A DNA stretch of 29,779 nucleotides from Erwinia_E haradaeae_A (GCF_900698965.1 NZ_LR217726.1:1-29779); one strand, 5' to 3'. Positions 16,819-26,581 are shown, counted from the first letter of the stretch. The notes: a model not told the origin generated them from the letters alone. A program made the numbers and translations.

Positions 16819-18255
16819 TACAAAATATGGTTTTTTTTATAGAATTTATAGGCCTTTGTCTATATGACACTGCCGTAATGATATATAGGTAATATCACTT
16901 TATATTCTATTTCAAGGTGCTAAGTATAGTTATACGTCTTACTGATAACTATACACTTATTAGCTTCATAGTCAGTAATATGCTAATTAGCATATTGCAC
17001 GCTCGGATTAGTATTTCTCAGTCTGAAAGTATTTAGATGTAGTAGTAACTACAGAGCAAAACATGAAATGGTTTTAGCACCAAACCAGACCTTTTATTAA
17101 TATACTTCGGTTGAACAGTCTATTTTATAAGAATTTTATCGTTATATCAGTGCGTTAGAGCATATAATATCATTATTAACATGAATGTGTTGTTTTAGCA
17201 ATTTTCAGCCATCCAGTCTAAAAAGTATCGTTTAGCTAACTTTTACTAAGTATGACCCTGATCTCTGCAAGACTGCATAAAATAGCGCACATGCTAATAT
17301 ATCATAAAAGATCGTATGATATTTTAAATATCAGTTTCTGTATGACCTCTGATGTACAGCTAATCATCAGTTGCTTTCTTCATATTTTATAGAATATATA
17401 ATTACCAAGCACTAGACTGCCCTGATGCATGCTTATTATGCACGTAAAATAAAATACGTAGCTACATTATCCACCTTTAAGAATACTGTAGTAATGCATC
17501 TCTTAAAAAATAACTTATGAATGCGTCGTTAAATATGTCTACGGTTTTAATTATTTGAATTTAAAAGAATTAGCTTATCAATACAAACTTCAGTACCGCG
17601 AAGCTTAATACTCTAAAGATGTGGCAAATACTGCATCTATCTATTGTAATAGGGCGTCTATGACCCGTTTTACATCTACGCTGAATAACTGAATTCTTGT
17701 CCTGAATTTTAAAATTCTTTGTTCCTATTATCTATGATCAGAAATAAATAATTTTATTATATAAAAATTCAGTTTACTTATGTATTTTTGCGATTATTTA
17801 GAGTAAGCGAGCAAGTTTAGATGCATAGCATGATACTATCAAGAGTCGATATTACCAAATACCTACCCGAATTCTTTTAAAGATCACTGTAGAGATGTAG
17901 GTTAATTACTGTCTTGTAAACCCATAAGTATATAATAAAAACTTAAATATAGCTTTTAGCTAAAATTTATGATGCTAAGTATTTAGCAGGGTTGTCAGTC
18001 TATATCCTATCATGCAAGAGAATATACCAAATTTTAGAGATAGTATCATGAGTAAATGATAACTCAGAAACTAAAGCATAAATAGTGAATAACGAGATTA
18101 AGACCGCGAGAAAATTAAAGAATTCAGAAATAATAATATATGTTATCAATGAGATAGATCATAAGGAGAAGAGAAGTCAATACGTCAAATAAGCGACGAG
18201 ATAATTCTCTTTGGTAATTTTTCTAGATTGAGGCTGCATTTTTTATGCTCCTTAA
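16819..18255. other. Gene-free region between nupC and thiD
   Basis: About 1.4 kb. No protein motif, RNA gene or strong hairpin was recognised. nupC and thiD converge here, so terminators are expected, but only a short T-tract (TTTTTTTT near 16851) follows nupC. One near-DnaA-box (TTATCCACC, about 17467) is probably chance. Likely eroded ancestral genes. Confidence 0.5.
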
Positions 18256-19062
18256 TCACCACCATTCATGAAAATGATGCACAGGTCCTACACCTTTTCC
18301 TATAGATAAACTATTGCCATGCATGAGCGCTTTTTGGATCCATTCTTTAGAAAATTGTAGGGTCTGTGACCAATCCTTATAAAATGGCTGCCTAGCCGCT
18401 AAAGCAGCTGATAAAGTACAACCTGTGCCATGAGTATGCAGAGTTTTTACTTTCGGAGTCCTAAAACACCATTCTTGATTTGCAGTTATCAGCCAATCAG
18501 GACTTGATAACCCTACAAGATGACCGCCTTTAACCACTACTGCTTTACAACCAAACTCAAGTAGTTTGCGTCCCTGCTGACGCATCTGAGTTTCATTTGT
18601 AGCAATATCACAGCCGAGTAGTATGGAGGCCTCAAGCAAGTTAGGGGTTATGATTGATACCAATGGTAACAATATTTCTTGTAGTACAGTGACAGCATTT
18701 TTATCTAGTAACATATCACCACTTGTAGACATCATAACTGTATCTAGAACTATCCAAGGGATAGGATATTCTATTAATTTCTTAGCAACCACGCGAATAA
18801 TACTCGCTTGATTAAGCATACCAATCTTTATGCTATTTATATATAAATCGCTAAGAACTGAATCTAACTGGGCTGATACACATTTATCGCTCACTGGGTA
18901 AATTGATTGTACGCCCTGAGTATTCTGCGCCAGAATAGCAGTAATCACTGTTGCACCATACACACCTAATGCTGAAAAAGTTTTTAAATCTGCTTGAATA
19001 CCAGCCCCTCCGGTAGGGTCAGTGCCGGCAATGCTTAAAACATTATACGTTTCTCTACTCAT
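18256..19062 (-). CDS. thiD: Hydroxymethylpyrimidine (phosphate) kinase ThiD
   Basis: Phosphorylates HMP and HMP-P to HMP-PP, the substrate of ThiE. The 268-residue ribokinase-fold protein matches the usual length (E. coli 266). The substrate region LSIAGTDPTGGAGIQADLKT lies near residues 9-28, followed by GVYGATVITAILAQNT, the DTVMMSTSGD segment, VVVKGGHL and the C-terminal anion-hole motif HTHGTGCTLSAALA. All key motifs are intact. Start: ATG at 19062 with no strong Shine-Dalgarno. It lies in the same direction as thiC-thiH but about 900 bp beyond thiH, so it probably has its own promoter or depends on read-through. In E. coli it sits with thiM, which is absent here. Confidence 0.97.
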   Translation of the reverse strand: MSRETYNVLSIAGTDPTGGAGIQADLKTFSALGVYGATVITAILAQNTQGVQSIYPVSDKCVSAQLDSVLSDLYINSIKIGMLNQASIIRVVAKKLIEYPIPWIVLDTVMMSTSGDMLLDKNAVTVLQEILLPLVSIITPNLLEASILLGCDIATNETQMRQQGRKLLEFGCKAVVVKGGHLVGLSSPDWLITANQEWCFRTPKVKTLHTHGTGCTLSAALAARQPFYKDWSQTLQFSKEWIQKALMHGNSLSIGKGVGPVHHFHEWW

Positions 19063-19959
19063 TAATTATCTGAGCTCTTATATGAATGAATCGCTACAAT
19101 TATAGATGATTATTAATATCATTTTACAACAACCATGTAATGTGGTATCAAGGCTCTTGATGGTATCCACTCTAGCTTGGTCGCATCCGTATCAACTGTA
19201 TATGATGCATGTATATATTACATATGATGCATGAGAGTGCTAGTATTGGTAATTACTATGTAAATAGTATGTGGTGCGGGATAGATACCATATAGAAATA
19301 TCAGGATTTGTGAAATTTCCATAAATTATATCATAGTAAAATAATGCTAATCCTCAGTGAGAGGGTTATATTATTTTGTTTTTGAAACGCTCTAAATGAT
19401 CATAGATACATTGTCTACTTGTTAGAATAGATCTAAAAAACTAAAATTACAGAGCGGTGTATAAAACTATACTAATAAATTACAGTTTTATACAAATATA
19501 TAACTCTTTCACATTGGGTAATACACATAAGGGAGTTTGTAGTATAGTTCTGTTGAAGCGTTTGATTAAATAACAATGCAGTATTTTCCTATATCATTTA
19601 GTCTATAAAAATAAAAATGATAGGTCTATAACATATATAGTGCCTATTCTACTTTATCTCTTGCTATCTATTCTAGTATATTAATCACAAAATACTTATA
19701 GCATCAAAGCTAATTGTCACTATCTTATAATTGTCTTAGAATCTCTGTTTCTAATTTTTCGCACAAAAAGCTAAATATCTATTGATGACTTACCATTTGT
19801 TACGATAAATAACAGTGCAATATAGTTTACCATGTCAGTCAGTATATCTTGCTAGATATTGATAGCTATATTCATAATGGTACATTATTAAGAGCGCAGA
19901 CAGAGACTGCCATTATTTTATTTCTTTTAACTATTAGCTATTTTATGTTTATTTATCGA
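19063..19959. other. Gene-free region between thiH and thiD
   Basis: About 900 bp with no recognisable gene or clear hairpin. In some enterobacteria other genes follow thiH, but no remnant could be assigned by eye. The thiD promoter is expected near its right end. Confidence 0.45.
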
Positions 19960-21093
19960 TTAGCATGACATTGAGCGACCAAGATAAGGATCCCAGTCTT
20001 TCCATACAGGTTGCAATCCAGATAATCGCAGTACCTGTGCTACCTCTTGTGGAGAACGGTTATCATTAGGAAGAAATTGCTCTAGCTCTGCTTGATTAGT
20101 AGCATAACCTCCTGGCTGAGTTTTAGATCCGGCGCTAACGCTATTCACTACAATGGGAATTACATGATCACGGAAATTCGGCGATTCTCTGGTTGAAAGT
20201 GAGATCTCAACTTCCGGCACTAAAAGACGAAATGCACACATTACTTGAAGGAGTTGAGCTTCATCTATGATATGCGAAGATTCTAGTACTCCACCGGTAA
20301 AGGGGCGTAAGCGAGGGAATGATAATGAGTAACGGCTTTTCCAATAAGTTTTACGAAGATAGAGCAAATGCTTAGCGAGCATATAACAATCTGTTCGCCA
20401 ATCATCTGATAATCCTATCAGTATTCCTAAACCTATTTTATCTACCCCAGAACGAGCTAGACGATCTGGCGTCTCTAGTCGCCATAAAAAATCTTGTTTC
20501 TGGCCAAAAAGGTGATGATGACTATAAGTGCGTGCATGATATGTTTCTTGATATACTAAAACGCCGTCTAAACCGAGCCCTCTTAACTCTTCATAGTGTG
20601 CTTGCAGCATCGGCTGAACCTCTATCACCAAAGAGCTGCAATATTCTCGAATTAACGGTATATAACGCCGAAAATACTCGATACCCACTTTAGTCTGGTG
20701 TTCACCGGTCACTAGTAGAAGATGATGAATTCCTTTAGCACAGATAGCTTTGCATTCTTTAATAATCTCCTCTTGACCGAGAATTTTTCGCCGTATACGG
20801 TTTCGCATTGAGAAACCGCAATAACTGCAATCATTAGCACAAAGATTAGATAGATACAGTGGCAAATAAAACGTCACGGTATTACCAAAACGTTGTCTAG
20901 TCATTGTTTGGGCTCTTTGGGCAATCGATTCTAAATAATAAGCAGCTGTTGGTGATAATAGAGCCATCATGTCCTGTAAGTTAAGATGCTCCAGCATGAG
21001 CGCTCGTTCTACATCGTGTGCGGTTTGCTTATGTATACATAATCTAATTACATCCCATTGTGTTTGTTTCAGTTCCTTGGCAAAAGTCTCCAT
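19960..21093 (-). CDS. thiH: Tyrosine lyase ThiH (dehydroglycine synthase)
   Basis: Radical-SAM enzyme that cleaves tyrosine to dehydroglycine and p-cresol, feeding the glycine-derived unit to ThiG for thiazole formation. It has 377 residues, the same length as E. coli ThiH, with the cluster cysteines C85, C89 and C92 in LCANDCSYCGF at the same positions. Other conserved segments include HLLLVTGEHQTKVG, VEVQPM, VYQETYHARTY, GLGILIGLSDDWR, SFPRLRPFTGG, LSTRESPNFRDHVIP and KTQPGGYATN. Its start overlaps the thiG stop by one base (TAATG), implying translational coupling. It is the last gene of the thiC-F-S-G-H cluster. ThiH rather than ThiO (glycine oxidase) indicates the tyrosine-dependent, typically anaerobic-tolerant enterobacterial route. 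Confidence 0.97.
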   Translation of the reverse strand: METFAKELKQTQWDVIRLCIHKQTAHDVERALMLEHLNLQDMMALLSPTAAYYLESIAQRAQTMTRQRFGNTVTFYLPLYLSNLCANDCSYCGFSMRNRIRRKILGQEEIIKECKAICAKGIHHLLLVTGEHQTKVGIEYFRRYIPLIREYCSSLVIEVQPMLQAHYEELRGLGLDGVLVYQETYHARTYSHHHLFGQKQDFLWRLETPDRLARSGVDKIGLGILIGLSDDWRTDCYMLAKHLLYLRKTYWKSRYSLSFPRLRPFTGGVLESSHIIDEAQLLQVMCAFRLLVPEVEISLSTRESPNFRDHVIPIVVNSVSAGSKTQPGGYATNQAELEQFLPNDNRSPQEVAQVLRLSGLQPVWKDWDPYLGRSMSC

Positions 21094-21881
21094 TATATCT
21101 CCTCTGATGTTGATAGAGGAGTCAAAAAACTAGTAAGTGGACTTGTAGGTCTTGCTTTCAGATGTCGTGACGCTAGACCCGCTCTTCTAGATAAATCACC
21201 AGCCTCTGTCGCTAACCGAAAAGCATGAGCCATAGAAACCGGATCCCTTGAGACAGCAATTGCAGTATTCACGAGAATTGCATCTGCGCCTAACTCCAGA
21301 GCCTCTAATGCTTGACTCGGAGTGCCAATTCCAGCATCTACTATGACTGGTACTTTAGATTGTTCAATAATAATTTTTAAGAAATCACGGGTTTTTAGAC
21401 CTTGATTAGACCCTATTGGTGACCCTAGAGGCATCACTGCTGAGCATCCTACTTCAGTGAGACGTCGGCATAAAACTGGATCAGCACTGCAATAAGGCAA
21501 AACTATAAACCCCTCTTTTACCAGTTTCTCCGCCGCTTTTAAAGTCTCTATTGGATCAGGTAATAGATACTGCATATCCGGATGAATTTCAAGTTTGATC
21601 CAGTTTGTCTGTAAGGCTTCTCGCGCTACTCTAGCTGCAAATAAGGCTTCTTCAGCGGTTTTTACGCCCGATGTATTCGGTAGTAGGCGAACCCCGGCTT
21701 TTCGGAGCCCTAGAAGCAAGGCATCATTACTGTGATCATGTATGTCCACTCGACGCATGGCTAAGGTGACTAGTTCACTTCCTGATACAGAAATAGCCTT
21801 TAGCATTAAATCAGTGCTACTGAATTTACCTGTTCCAGTAAATAATCGGGATTGAAACGAAATACTAGCAATAGTGAGCAT
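21093..21881 (-). CDS. thiG: Thiazole synthase ThiG
   Basis: Condenses deoxyxylulose phosphate, dehydroglycine and sulfur from ThiS-thiocarboxylate into the thiazole phosphate, in complex with ThiS and ThiH. TIM-barrel protein of 262 residues from the ATG at 21881. A GTG at 21884 is in frame, but the ATG gives the conserved MLTIA start and the better distance from the Shine-Dalgarno. The Schiff-base lysine is K96 in NWIKLEIHPD. FTGTGKF, LPNTSG, LLPDPIETLKAAE, VLPYCSADP, MPLGSPIGSNQG, VDAGIG and GADAILVNTAIA are intact. The GGAGG that initiates it is formed by the last two glycine codons of thiS. The C-terminus is slightly longer than in E. coli. Confidence 0.97.
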   Translation of the reverse strand: MLTIASISFQSRLFTGTGKFSSTDLMLKAISVSGSELVTLAMRRVDIHDHSNDALLLGLRKAGVRLLPNTSGVKTAEEALFAARVAREALQTNWIKLEIHPDMQYLLPDPIETLKAAEKLVKEGFIVLPYCSADPVLCRRLTEVGCSAVMPLGSPIGSNQGLKTRDFLKIIIEQSKVPVIVDAGIGTPSQALEALELGADAILVNTAIAVSRDPVSMAHAFRLATEAGDLSRRAGLASRHLKARPTSPLTSFLTPLSTSEEI

Positions 21882-21884
21882 CAC

Positions 21885-22103
21885 TTAACCTCCAGCAATC
21901 GCTTGGAACAAAAGAATATCGTCACCATCGTTTATGTAATAATCTGGCCAATACTGATGCGGAATCACATTTTGATTTAATGAGAGTGCGATTCCTGGCC
22001 CACTCTCATAACACTGGTCAGTGAGAAAATTAGTTATGGACAGCGGATTTTCAAGTTCCAGAGAGCGGTTGTTAAAGGTAATTTTGATCACATCGGTCTC
22101 CAT
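21885..22103 (-). CDS. thiS: Sulfur carrier protein ThiS
   Basis: Ubiquitin-fold sulfur carrier. Its C-terminal Gly-Gly is adenylated by ThiF and converted to a thiocarboxylate that donates sulfur to ThiG. It has 72 residues from the ATG at 22103, ending in the invariant DGDDILLFQAIAGG. The family norm is about 66 residues. A GTG at 22091 with GGAG eight bases upstream would give the start MIKITFNNRSLE, which aligns better with E. coli MQILFND, so that may be the true start. It sits 36 bp after thiF and abuts thiG. The two final glycine codons plus the flanking bases form the thiG Shine-Dalgarno. Confidence 0.95.
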   Translation of the reverse strand: METDVIKITFNNRSLELENPLSITNFLTDQCYESGPGIALSLNQNVIPHQYWPDYYINDGDDILLFQAIAGG

Positions 22104-22139
22104 TGAACATCGGAAGAGCTAGTATAGTGTGTTTTGCTT

Positions 22140-22886
22140 TTAACTCGCTGAGCATATCGGGCAATAAGTATTTCGGTTAAGATGCAAGGTTCGCCATTTT
22201 AGAGATATTCCATCAAATAAATGCAGTTTTCCGATAGATAACGTTGAGATACCACATAGCAGTTTAATGGCCTCTAGAGCTTGTAAGCTACCCATGATTC
22301 CTACTAGCGGACCTAATACCCCGGAATTACGACAATTATATTTTTTTTCTTGTTGCGATGGAAAGAGACAAGCATAACAACCGTGCTCCCAAGGAGGAGA
22401 AATGACTAAGATCTGACCATTAAAACCTATCGCACTAGCGCTAATCAGCGGCTTATTATACCGGATGCAGGAAGCATTGATGGCATGTCGGGTCATCATG
22501 TTGTCACTACAGTCTAGAATTAAGTCTGCATCTGACACTGATTGATCTAGCCATTTTCCCTCCAGCCTATGTGGTAACGATATATAGAGAAGGTTAGGGT
22601 TAAGCGCAGTCAGGTTTTGTGTTGCTATCTCCGTTTTCAGCTGACCGATTTCGCTTGTTTTATAGAGAATTTGACGCTGTAAGTTACTAATCTGTAATAG
22701 ATCATGATCAGCTAAAAGTAATGTACCGACGCCAGCCGCTGCTAGATATAGAGCAGCTGGCGAACCTAGCCCTCCCATGCCACATAGTAACACTGTGGCA
22801 GAATTTAATTTTTTCTGTCCTTCCGGTCCTACTTCGCCTAATAGCAATTGCCTGCTATAGCGTAAAAAATCCTGATCCTTAAGCAT
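22140..22886 (-). CDS. thiF: ThiS adenylyltransferase ThiF
   Basis: E1-like enzyme that adenylates the ThiS C-terminus and helps sulfur transfer from IscS/ThiI. It has 248 residues (E. coli 251). The nucleotide loop GMGGLG is at residues 36-41. Then come ADHDLLQISNLQRQ near 59-72, DCSDNMMTRHAIN near 125, zinc cysteine pairs CYAC (170-173) and CPIC (242-245), and the conserved reactive Cys in NCRNSGVLGP (185), followed by GIMGSLQALEAIKLL. The opening FLRYSRQLLL is typical. Start: ATG at 22886. It is the first intact gene after the thiE remnant and 36 bp ahead of thiS. All catalytic residues are present. Confidence 0.97.
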   Translation of the reverse strand: MLKDQDFLRYSRQLLLGEVGPEGQKKLNSATVLLCGMGGLGSPAALYLAAAGVGTLLLADHDLLQISNLQRQILYKTSEIGQLKTEIATQNLTALNPNLLYISLPHRLEGKWLDQSVSDADLILDCSDNMMTRHAINASCIRYNKPLISASAIGFNGQILVISPPWEHGCYACLFPSQQEKKYNCRNSGVLGPLVGIMGSLQALEAIKLLCGISTLSIGKLHLFDGISLKWRTLHLNRNTYCPICSAS

Positions 22887-22889
22887 AAG

Positions 22890-23200
22890 CCCTCTTAAAT
22901 TGCCAATGGCAGTGTAGTCTTCACGGATAGCGCTTATGCATTACTATTTATCCATGTCCTATAACACTCTACTTAATCCCGAGGTATCTGTTATGCTGGA
23001 GATGTCTGCAGAATTCGTTAGGTTATACTTGATTCAGAAGCTTCCATTGCTAAAACGATTAATAATATATAGAACTTCCTAGTTGATATCTATGGTTAGA
23101 ATAAAACTCTGTTCTTAGGAGTACCTCATCATCTCGAGCGATCTGAAGGATCACAGATGCTTTCTCTGGTTAGTTTCGCGGCAAGCCATAGCTATGGGTA
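22890..23200 (-). pseudogene. Degenerate thiE remnant between thiC and thiF (candidate)
   Basis: In enterobacteria thiE lies between thiC and thiF, and here 964 bp separate those genes. Read on the minus strand, 22968-22921 aligns with the coding of the ThiE C-terminal segment V-[IL]-A-x-G-V-G-x-I-A-V-V-S-A-I with several short indels: GTTATAGGACATGGA, then TAGTAATGCA, then AAGCGCTATC. Further upstream, minus-strand 23192-23110 can be read as eroded coding for the P-S-Y-I-A-L-G-H ... P-Q-G-L ... A-R-D region, in the right order and at roughly the right distance. All frames are interrupted by stops. Judged by eye only; the surrounding 23200-23850 shows no clear N-terminal half. Confidence 0.4.
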
Positions 23201-23850
23201 GAACGCGTGAGGACTTTTTATCAACTTTGCTGTAAGCTGATTTTTATTACAAGAATTATATATATCAGGTAATTTATCAATTTAAAGAACAAGATTAAAG
23301 AACAAGATTGATCTTCGTATATTATCTATAACCATCAGAATTTTAATATCAAACTAACTGTATTTGAACGCAATATACTAGTATATTAGAGATCACTGTA
23401 TTTACATGTATTTACATACAGTAGTTATTATAACATCTCATACAGTAGTTATTATAGCATCTCATAGCAAAAGTATAACTATAAAAAATTTTTAAAATCA
23501 ACCCCCCTGAGGTTTCTTAAATATATTCCGACAGCAGCGAAGATTGAATAATCTTACTTAATATCATGACGATATAGTTATATCATATACTATATCACGA
23601 GCTGAGTAAGTGAGTATGTCCTATACCGCTATCATAGCGCCTAAACATCCCTTATATAGAATCATCCAATACTAATCAATCATGGTCTTTTCGGTCGTAT
23701 ATCAGTATAGTATTCTGGGATATATGCAATAATATCAATATCATTATGATGAAGTTATGTGTGTAAATTATAAATTATTAAAGGGTTATGTAATTCTACC
23801 TTTCTAAATGCAATAACATTGCTTTTGCAGGAATCATCTTAAAAATTTAA
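23201..23850. other. Rest of the thiC-thiF gap
   Basis: About 650 bp with no readable gene. Contains TTAAAGAACAAGAT twice (about 23281-23310) and a 24-bp two-copy tandem duplication (23415-23462). If an ancestral thiE stood here its 5' part has eroded beyond recognition. The cluster downstream may therefore need its own promoter. Confidence 0.5.
23415..23462. repeat. 24-bp tandem duplication, one mismatch
   Basis: CATACAGTAGTTATTATA then A/G then CATCT, repeated directly with a 24-bp period. Non-coding. Confidence 0.85.
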
Positions 23851-25683
23851 TTATTTGGCATAATTATTAGTGTAACCACGGATCTCTTGGGAAATTTGCA
23901 TAGAACAAAACTTTGGACCACACATAGAACAAAAGTGTGCGCTTTTGCCAGATTCTTTTGGAAGCGTTTCGTCATGATAAGCACGCGCAGTAATAGGGTC
24001 TAGAGCCAGATTAAACTGATCCTCCCAACGAAACTCAAAGCGTGCTTTTGACATGGCATTATCACGGATTTGTGCGCCAGGATGTCCTTTAGCAAGATCA
24101 GCTGCGTGAGCAGCAATCTTGTAGGTAATCAATCCCTGTTTAACATCTTCTTTATTTGGTAAACCAAGATGCTCTTTTGGAGTTACATAGCATAACATAG
24201 CACAACCGAACCAGCCAATTAGCGCAGCGCCAATACCAGAAGTAAAGTGATCGTATCCCGGGGCAATATCAGTAGTTAAAGGACCTAAAGTATAAAATGG
24301 TGCATCATGGCAATACTCGATCTGTTCCGTTATATTTCGCTGAATCATATTCATTGGAACATGACCTGGGCCTTCAATCATAACCTGTACATCATATTCC
24401 CAGGCAATTTTAGTTAATTCCCCTAAGGTATAAAGTTCAGCAAACTGCGCTTCATCGTTAGCATCGTGTATTGAGCCAGGACGCAAACCATCTCCTAGCG
24501 ACAAAGACACATCATAAGATGCACACAGTTCACAAATATCTCGGAAGTGTTTGTAAAGAAAATTCTCTTGATTATGAGTGAGGCACCATTTTGCCATAAT
24601 TGATCCACCTCGCGAAACGATACCAGTTAAGCGCTTAGAGGTCATTGGAATATATCGCAATAGTACGCCCGCATGAATAGTAAAGTAATCCACTCCTTGT
24701 TCTGCCTGCTCTAGCAACGTATTGCGAAATATCTCCCAGTTCAAGTTTTCTGCTACACCATTGACTTTTTCTAGTGCCTGGTAAATAGGGACAGTACCAA
24801 TAGGAACCGGACTATTCCTGAGGATCCATTCACGAGTCTGATGAATATAACGACCTGTAGATAAATCCATAACAGTATCCGCTCCCCAACGGGTCGCCCA
24901 TACTAATTTTTCTACTTCTTCCTCAATCGAGGAAGTTAATGCAGAATTACCAATATTAGCATTGATTTTTACTAAAAAGTTACGACCGATAATCATCGGT
25001 TCCAGCTCTGGATGATTAATGTTTGCAGGAATAATAGCACGCCCAGCCAATACTTCTTTCCGAATGAACTCTGGAGTAATATTTTTAGGTTCTGCTGCGC
25101 TAGAGCATGTTTTAGTATGTTGTGATTTTAGAGGATCACCGCCACTGTGGTTATTCGCCATGTTTTCACGTAGCGCAATAAATTCCATTTCAGGAGTAAT
25201 TACCCCCGCACGAGCATAATGCAACTGAGTTACACGACGGCATTTTTTTGCGCGACGAGGATGATGTAAATTTTTAAAGCGCATATTTTTCATTTCTAGA
25301 CTGTCATACTGCACTTTTCTATTACTAGCAGTAAATTCAGTGAGATATTCACTATCTTGACGATTGTCAATCCAATGTGAACGCAGTCGATTAATACCCA
25401 AACTTAGATCTATATGTATCTCTGGATCCCCATAGGGACCAGAGGTGTCATATACTGGAACTGGTGCATTCTCCTCATAGGTGGCATTTTTATCTTTTCC
25501 GCGGCTCAGACTAGGACTAAGGTGTATTTCACGTATAGGTACTCGTACGTCGTCTGAGAGAGTACCCTGTAGATAAACTCTCTTAGAATTAGGGAAGGCG
25601 CTACTTGTTATAGACTCTATGAAAGTTTGCGCGTTCTTACGGTTTTCACGGCGCGAGGCGAAAGTTGGTGATGATAGCATCAT
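23851..25683 (-). CDS. thiC: Phosphomethylpyrimidine synthase ThiC
   Basis: Radical-SAM-type enzyme that rearranges the purine intermediate AIR into HMP-P, the pyrimidine half of thiamine. The 610-residue protein matches E. coli ThiC through the core: YDTSGPYGDPEI, RRVTQLHYARAGVITPEME, AIIPANINHPELEP, GNSALTSSIEEE, DLSTGRYIH, SPVPIGTVPIYQALEK, DYFTIHAGVLLR, SLGDGLRPGS, IEGPGHVPM and the cluster motif CSMCGPKFC (C585, C588, C593). The C-terminal tail is about 26 residues shorter than in E. coli, ending soon after ISQEIRGY. Start: ATG at 25683 or 25680, preceded by GAGGA. It leads the thi cluster. No TPP riboswitch (thi box) was recognisable in the upstream 300 bp, although enterobacterial thiC normally has one. 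Confidence 0.97.
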   Translation of the reverse strand: MMLSSPTFASRRENRKNAQTFIESITSSAFPNSKRVYLQGTLSDDVRVPIREIHLSPSLSRGKDKNATYEENAPVPVYDTSGPYGDPEIHIDLSLGINRLRSHWIDNRQDSEYLTEFTASNRKVQYDSLEMKNMRFKNLHHPRRAKKCRRVTQLHYARAGVITPEMEFIALRENMANNHSGGDPLKSQHTKTCSSAAEPKNITPEFIRKEVLAGRAIIPANINHPELEPMIIGRNFLVKINANIGNSALTSSIEEEVEKLVWATRWGADTVMDLSTGRYIHQTREWILRNSPVPIGTVPIYQALEKVNGVAENLNWEIFRNTLLEQAEQGVDYFTIHAGVLLRYIPMTSKRLTGIVSRGGSIMAKWCLTHNQENFLYKHFRDICELCASYDVSLSLGDGLRPGSIHDANDEAQFAELYTLGELTKIAWEYDVQVMIEGPGHVPMNMIQRNITEQIEYCHDAPFYTLGPLTTDIAPGYDHFTSGIGAALIGWFGCAMLCYVTPKEHLGLPNKEDVKQGLITYKIAAHAADLAKGHPGAQIRDNAMSKARFEFRWEDQFNLALDPITARAYHDETLPKESGKSAHFCSMCGPKFCSMQISQEIRGYTNNYAK

Positions 25684-26581
25684 CAGTTCCTCAAAAAATT
25701 ATAGGGAGTATTTCTTATTGTAGAGCAATACTGTTTGAAATTTGATATAAGCAGACCCGTTGATCACTGGAACTTATTCTCTAATCTTTAATGAGTTTTA
25801 TGCTAATCTTTAATTAGTTTTAGGCATAAATACTATGCCCTATTTCTGTCTTCTGCGAAGTCTCTTTTTTATAATAATGATTAAAAATAAAAGGGTTAAC
25901 TCTATATTAAAAATTTAATGCTAAATCCTGAACGTTAATCATTCAGATTCTATACACCTAGTGATATGCAAATTTTGCACAAAAATAGTTAACCACTCTT
26001 CTTACTACTAACATTTATACTCTGCCTCTGTAGACTACGCTGAAATTAATTTGATATAATGCAAGTATATTTGGTATAGTGCAATGCCGTTATTAAGACA
26101 GTAAAGTCTATTTGATAGAAAATTCTCTTAATCTTATGTTATTCTGTAAAGAATCTTTAAAGTTTGATGTAGATTTTTATCTAGAATAATATTTATTGAG
26201 AAGTCTAGCTATCACTATAGGTCTTCTGAATCATTTTATGATAAAGTAGAGATTGTAAATTATGTATCGCTCAATAATGCAGATATTTTTAGATTTAATG
26301 AATTTAATTTATCCAGACTAACTAAGCGTTGTGAGAGCAGGCTACTATTAACTAACGTATATTGTTAACTAACGTATATTGCACTCAACACAAATTATAC
26401 TTACTAGTATTCGACAAAATAGAGATCCAATACCTCTAACTGTACGCTATACTGAGTAATCAATGTAATAATTAAACAATCTAGAGTCTAGAGTCGCCCT
26501 GTTAGCGTGCTTTACTTTAAGGGGCATCCTAATACCGTTGAACAAGACTGATAGACTTTGGATATCTAAAAAGATAGATTT

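Noticed and set aside
17467..17475. TTATCCACC as a DnaA box
   Set aside because: One mismatch, isolated, and far from repA.
25019..25219. Plus-strand frame opposite thiC
   Set aside because: Lies wholly within the conserved thiC coding region.
25755..25790. ACCCGTTGATCACTGG upstream of thiC as a thi-box fragment
   Set aside because: The paired CTGAGA element is missing and the order and strand do not fit a TPP riboswitch.
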